From Terriglobia bacterium (lineage in GTDB: Bacteria; Acidobacteriota; Terriglobia; Terriglobales; Acidobacteriaceae): a stretch of 64,000 bases of DNA. Below the pieces are notes generated by a model, which searched no databases, was not told the origin of the DNA, and saw only the letters and a list, made by a program, of their open reading frames with translations. This document shows positions 61,301-64,000 of the stretch, piece after piece; within the stretch, counting starts at the first letter, position 1, and every line of letters begins with the position of its first letter. Position numbers and translations under genes: made by a program. Location of the stretch: assembly GCA_020072585.1 (NCBI GenBank), contig JAIQGL010000018.1:62001-126000 (forward strand), written 5' to 3'.

Positions 61301-62536
61301 TCATGCTTGTGGCGGTGCTGTAATGATGAGTGAGCAGGCGTGGCCGTCAAAACCGACTCCGTTAATCAAGGCCGCACGGGCGCTCAGGAACTTCGGCTGG
61401 CGGCAAAAATTCAGAGATGCCAGTTCCTGATCAACCTGGGCCAGCCCGGCGATCCCAGGAAGTACAGAGGTTCGCATTGTCTCCAAAAAATCAATCGATT
61501 GTAATATGCCTGCTGCGCCCAGCGTTTCACCAAGCATCGATTTGATTGCCGTGAGCGAAACGCGGCTCGCCTGACCGTTGAAAACAGCACTGATCGCCAA
61601 AGCTTCATTCTTGTCATCGGCAACGCTCCCATTCGCTGCCGCACTAATACAGTCGATTTCCGCAGCAGATAATCGGGCGTTGTCCAACGCACCCTGCATC
61701 GCCCGGCTAATCGCCTCCTGACCTCGCCCATGCTGGTTCCATGCTGGATTGTAAGCATTGGCGTGCCCGCATATTTCTCCCAGCACGGTTGCACCGCGAG
61801 CTTGTGCAGATTCCCAGTCTTCCAGCGCCAGTAAAGCTGCAGCTTCACTCAGTGCCATACCAGTGCGCCGCTGGTCAAAAGGTATAGCGCATCCGCGTTT
61901 GCTTGACGGACCACTCAGCAGACCTGCGCGCTCCATACCACAAAAAGATTCAAAGCAGAATTCATCAGCTCCCCCGGCCAACACAGCATTTTGCCGGCCA
62001 CATTGAATCAGGTCCGCAGCATAACCGATCGCCATCAGTCCTGACGTGGCTCCCGAAGCAGTTGTGGAGTTAATTCCGCGCAGCTTGTGCCAGATAGCCG
62101 TTTGGGCTGCGGCTGAGTTGATGACCGTGTTGGAAAAATCCATTGGGCTAACACACGATGGGCCGTCAACAAGAGCTTGCCGGTCAAATTGCGAAATGGT
62201 ATGCATGCTGCCGAACATAGTTCCCAATACCACTCCGACATCGTGTGTGGCCAGATATTCGGCGGTCCAGCCGCTGCTCTCCAATGCTAACTTGGCTGCG
62301 GACGCAAAGAGTCTTCCTGTCCTGTCCAAGGGCCTCAGAGTCCGGCCTTTAAGATACAATTCGGGCGCAAAATTAGAGATGCTGCCTCCCGGCTGGGAAT
62401 CAAAACCTTGGGGTCCATACTCCGTAATCTCTCCCAGGCCGCCAGTTCCGGCACATAGTTTTTGGTGAAGGAGAGCAGCTGATTCTCCCAGCCCAGAAAT
62501 CAACCCCACGCCGGTGATGACTACTCGTTTGCTCAT
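61301..62536 (-). CDS. KS-beta / chain-length-factor-like ketosynthase (catalytic residues lost)
   Basis: A 411-residue thiolase-fold protein of the FabF type. The site that is TAC in active ketosynthases reads TTASGATSG (about 158-166), so the nucleophile Cys is replaced by Ser161. The first catalytic His block (HGTGT) is replaced by AAANGSVADD, and the second reads KSMLGETLGAAG with His changed to Glu. These are the marks of KS-beta or chain length factors of type II polyketide synthases, which lack condensation activity and pair with KS-alpha. It overlaps KS-alpha as ATGA, ensuring equal synthesis, and overlaps the HMGR-like frame. The Ser replacement differs from the Gln typical of aromatic type II CLFs. 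Confidence 0.9.
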   Translation of the reverse strand: MSKRVVITGVGLISGLGESAALLHQKLCAGTGGLGEITEYGPQGFDSQPGGSISNFAPELYLKGRTLRPLDRTGRLFASAAKLALESSGWTAEYLATHDVGVVLGTMFGSMHTISQFDRQALVDGPSCVSPMDFSNTVINSAAAQTAIWHKLRGINSTTASGATSGLMAIGYAADLIQCGRQNAVLAGGADEFCFESFCGMERAGLLSGPSSKRGCAIPFDQRRTGMALSEAAALLALEDWESAQARGATVLGEICGHANAYNPAWNQHGRGQEAISRAMQGALDNARLSAAEIDCISAAANGSVADDKNEALAISAVFNGQASRVSLTAIKSMLGETLGAAGILQSIDFLETMRTSVLPGIAGLAQVDQELASLNFCRQPKFLSARAALINGVGFDGHACSLIITAPPQA

Positions 62537-63777
62537 GGGCGTTCACGGTTCGAATCAGCACATGCAGCAAGAACCAAAGACGAATTGTTCCCGCCAAATG
62601 CATACGCGTTATTCATTGCCACTCTGACTTTTTGCTTGCGCGCCACATTGGGAACATAGTCGAGATCACACTCACTGTCTCTGTGCTGCCAATGCATGGT
62701 TGGAGGGATACATCCATGAGTAATGGCAAGCGCGCAAACTGCGGCTTCAATTGCAGACGCCGCCCCCATTGTGTGCCCTAGCATTGATTTGACAGAGCTC
62801 ATTGGCACACTATATGCGTGGTTCCCAAACACTTTCTTGACCGCGATCGTCTCCAAGCGGTCATTCGTTGGAGTGCCGGTACCGTGGGCGCTAATGTAAT
62901 CAACTTCGTGCGGCTTGATGTTGCTTTGCATCATGGCCATTCGAATGGCACGAGCAGCACCCTCGCCTTCTGGATGAGCAGCTGTCATGTGATGCGCGTC
63001 GCATGACAAACCATAGCCGGCAACTTCACAATAGATCCGGGCGCCACGAGCCAGAGCCTGGTCACTGCGTTCAAGGAGCAGTATTGCCGCACCTTCACCT
63101 GGGATCATGCCTTTGCGGTCGCGATCAAATGGCTGACAAACTTCAGGAGCAATGGCGCCAAGCCTCGCAAATCCTGTATAAGTAATTCGGGAAAAGGAGT
63201 CGGCCCCACCTGCAAGCATGAAGTCGGCCTTCCCCGCGTAAAGCAGATCACATGCGTGAGCGATTGCATAGTTGCCGGCCGCGCAGGCGGTAGGGATCAT
63301 CATCACTTCCCCGCCCAGACTGAATTCCTTTGCAATGTGAAACGGTACGACGTGGCAAGGGTATCCGTGCAGAAACTCCCCGCCAATCTTTGACACGCAG
63401 CCCTGCACATACTGATCGTCAAAGCGTTCAATACTGTGCGGCTCCCCCGAAGTGGTACCTACGCAAACCCCGACGCGCCCTCTATCGATCTCCGACAAAT
63501 CCAGATCGCCATCCAGCAGCGCAAGACGGGAAGCTGCTATTGCCAGTTGTGATGTGCGTCCAATCGCAGCTGGATCCATTTCCAAAACATAATCTTGAGG
63601 GCAAAAATCATAAATTTCAGCGCCCATGTGAACGGCGTAGCCAATTGTGTCAAAGCTCGTTACGCGGCTGAATCCGCTGCGGCCCGCCAACAGGGACTCC
63701 CAGAATGTCTGGCATCCCGTCCCAATTGAGGTCACAACGCCGAGCCCGGTAACGGCAACTGCCGCAGATCTTGTCAT
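62533..63777 (-). CDS. KS-alpha-type beta-ketoacyl-ACP synthase (active)
   Basis: A 414-residue FabF-like ketosynthase with all catalytic residues: Cys165 in IPTACAAGN, His298 in SAHGTGTPTND, Lys330 in VKSMLG and His335 in GHTMGAA; NNAYAFGGNNSS closes the fold. It would condense malonyl-ACP units onto an acyl-ACP primer. It starts within an ATGA overlap with the ACP gene and ends in one with the KS-beta gene, so ACP, KS-alpha and KS-beta are made as a set, as in type II polyketide or fatty-acid-like polyene systems. No acyltransferase or ketoreductase of the pathway is in the window; those may lie beyond the right edge. Confidence 0.9.
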   Translation of the reverse strand: MTRSAAVAVTGLGVVTSIGTGCQTFWESLLAGRSGFSRVTSFDTIGYAVHMGAEIYDFCPQDYVLEMDPAAIGRTSQLAIAASRLALLDGDLDLSEIDRGRVGVCVGTTSGEPHSIERFDDQYVQGCVSKIGGEFLHGYPCHVVPFHIAKEFSLGGEVMMIPTACAAGNYAIAHACDLLYAGKADFMLAGGADSFSRITYTGFARLGAIAPEVCQPFDRDRKGMIPGEGAAILLLERSDQALARGARIYCEVAGYGLSCDAHHMTAAHPEGEGAARAIRMAMMQSNIKPHEVDYISAHGTGTPTNDRLETIAVKKVFGNHAYSVPMSSVKSMLGHTMGAASAIEAAVCALAITHGCIPPTMHWQHRDSECDLDYVPNVARKQKVRVAMNNAYAFGGNNSSLVLAACADSNRERP

Positions 63778-64000
63778 GCTACTTCCACGCCCACTCTTTT
63801 TGTCACAAGGGTCACTGCATCTTGCACGGTATGAATTGAGGATAGCTCTTCATCGGAAGCATGAAACTTGAATTGGTTTTCCAATTCAACAGCGATCTCT
63901 AGAATGGAAAGCGAGTCCAATCCCAGATCGGTTTCGTATGAGGCAGTATCAGAAATTGCAGCCACTTCAATGCCGGCCACACGGTGAATTGCTTGTTTAA
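63774..64000 (-). CDS. Acyl carrier protein (partial, continues past right edge)
   Basis: The C-terminal part of an acyl carrier protein: KQAIHRVAGIEVAAISDTAS, then YETDLGLDSLSILEIAVELE with the phosphopantetheine-bearing Ser in DSL, and helix III VQDAVTLVTKRVGVEV. The frame is open to the window edge, with ACP-like sequence upstream of the first GTG (63980), so the start is outside. Its stop overlaps the KS-alpha start as ATGA, so it is probably the carrier for the growing chain of this cluster. Confidence 0.85.
   Translation of the reverse strand, partial: KQAIHRVAGIEVAAISDTASYETDLGLDSLSILEIAVELENQFKFHASDEELSSIHTVQDAVTLVTKRVGVEVA

Noticed and set aside
1-64000. Enediyne biosynthetic cluster
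   Set aside because: UnbV and DUF1702-like genes are present, but no iterative enediyne PKS or thioesterase is visible, so the label would go beyond the evidence.

Overview
The window looks like a secondary-metabolism and cell-surface region of an Acidobacteriota-type soil bacterium. That assignment is an inference. It rests on the large set of FG-GAP/VCBS proteins ending in an ASPIC/UnbV domain, the cytosolic Ser/Thr kinase fused to a TolB-like domain and TPRs, and the gene-dense layout with many ATGA overlaps. No rRNA, tRNA, CRISPR array, integrase or intact insertion sequence was seen.

Layout. 0-4 kb: the end of an NMT1-type substrate-binding gene, a Tat-exported heavy-metal-associated protein, a ClC channel and a TauE/SafE permease. 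4-9.7 kb: a minus-strand operon (redoxin, TPR/FG-GAP/UnbV protein, DUF1702-like protein), and opposite it a short ABM-like gene and an SRPBCC gene. 9.7-13.6 kb: a TIR-NB-ARC-WD40 signalling gene broken exactly where its P-loop should be. 13.9-22.1 kb: a plus-strand operon with a five-haem membrane cytochrome, an UnbV protein and three nucleotide-sugar enzymes (4,6-dehydratase, NeuC-like 2-epimerase, DegT aminotransferase), facing a methyltransferase. 23.1-32.8 kb: four FG-GAP proteins and one TPR protein with every junction overlapping. 32.9-34.7 kb: a flavin-dependent halogenase-like gene with all three family hallmarks. 34.7-47.6 kb: a tandemly duplicated small gene, a second DUF1702-like gene, a coupled small gene and patatin, SRPBCC and ABM genes, an unknown protein, a GMC oxidoreductase, a protein kinase and a Tat-exported SRPBCC paralogue. 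47.9-49.4 kb: a secreted protein and a cloverleaf-like palindrome. 49.4-64 kb: a minus-strand run that reads, in transcription order, ACP, KS-alpha, KS-beta/CLF-like, HMG-CoA-reductase-like, sigma factor, zinc-finger anti-sigma-like, CrtI-like desaturase, SDR-acyltransferase fusion, ABC1 kinase, ABC1 pseudokinase, carotenoid oxygenase and a small hypothetical. The ACP runs off the right edge, so this cluster continues outside.

How the parts may fit. In actinobacterial enediyne clusters an ASPIC/UnbV gene and a DUF1702 gene are conserved neighbours. Here the same pair forms an operon, a second DUF1702-like gene lies about 30 kb away, and a type II ketosynthase pair with ACP closes the window, yet no iterative enediyne PKS is seen. 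SRPBCC and ABM genes recur beside both DUF1702-like genes. The most economical reading is one or two undescribed biosynthetic systems: a type II KS/CLF/ACP pathway with HMGR-like, desaturase, dioxygenase and acyltransferase steps, and an UnbV/DUF1702/SRPBCC/ABM module. This is inference from gene content; no product can be predicted.
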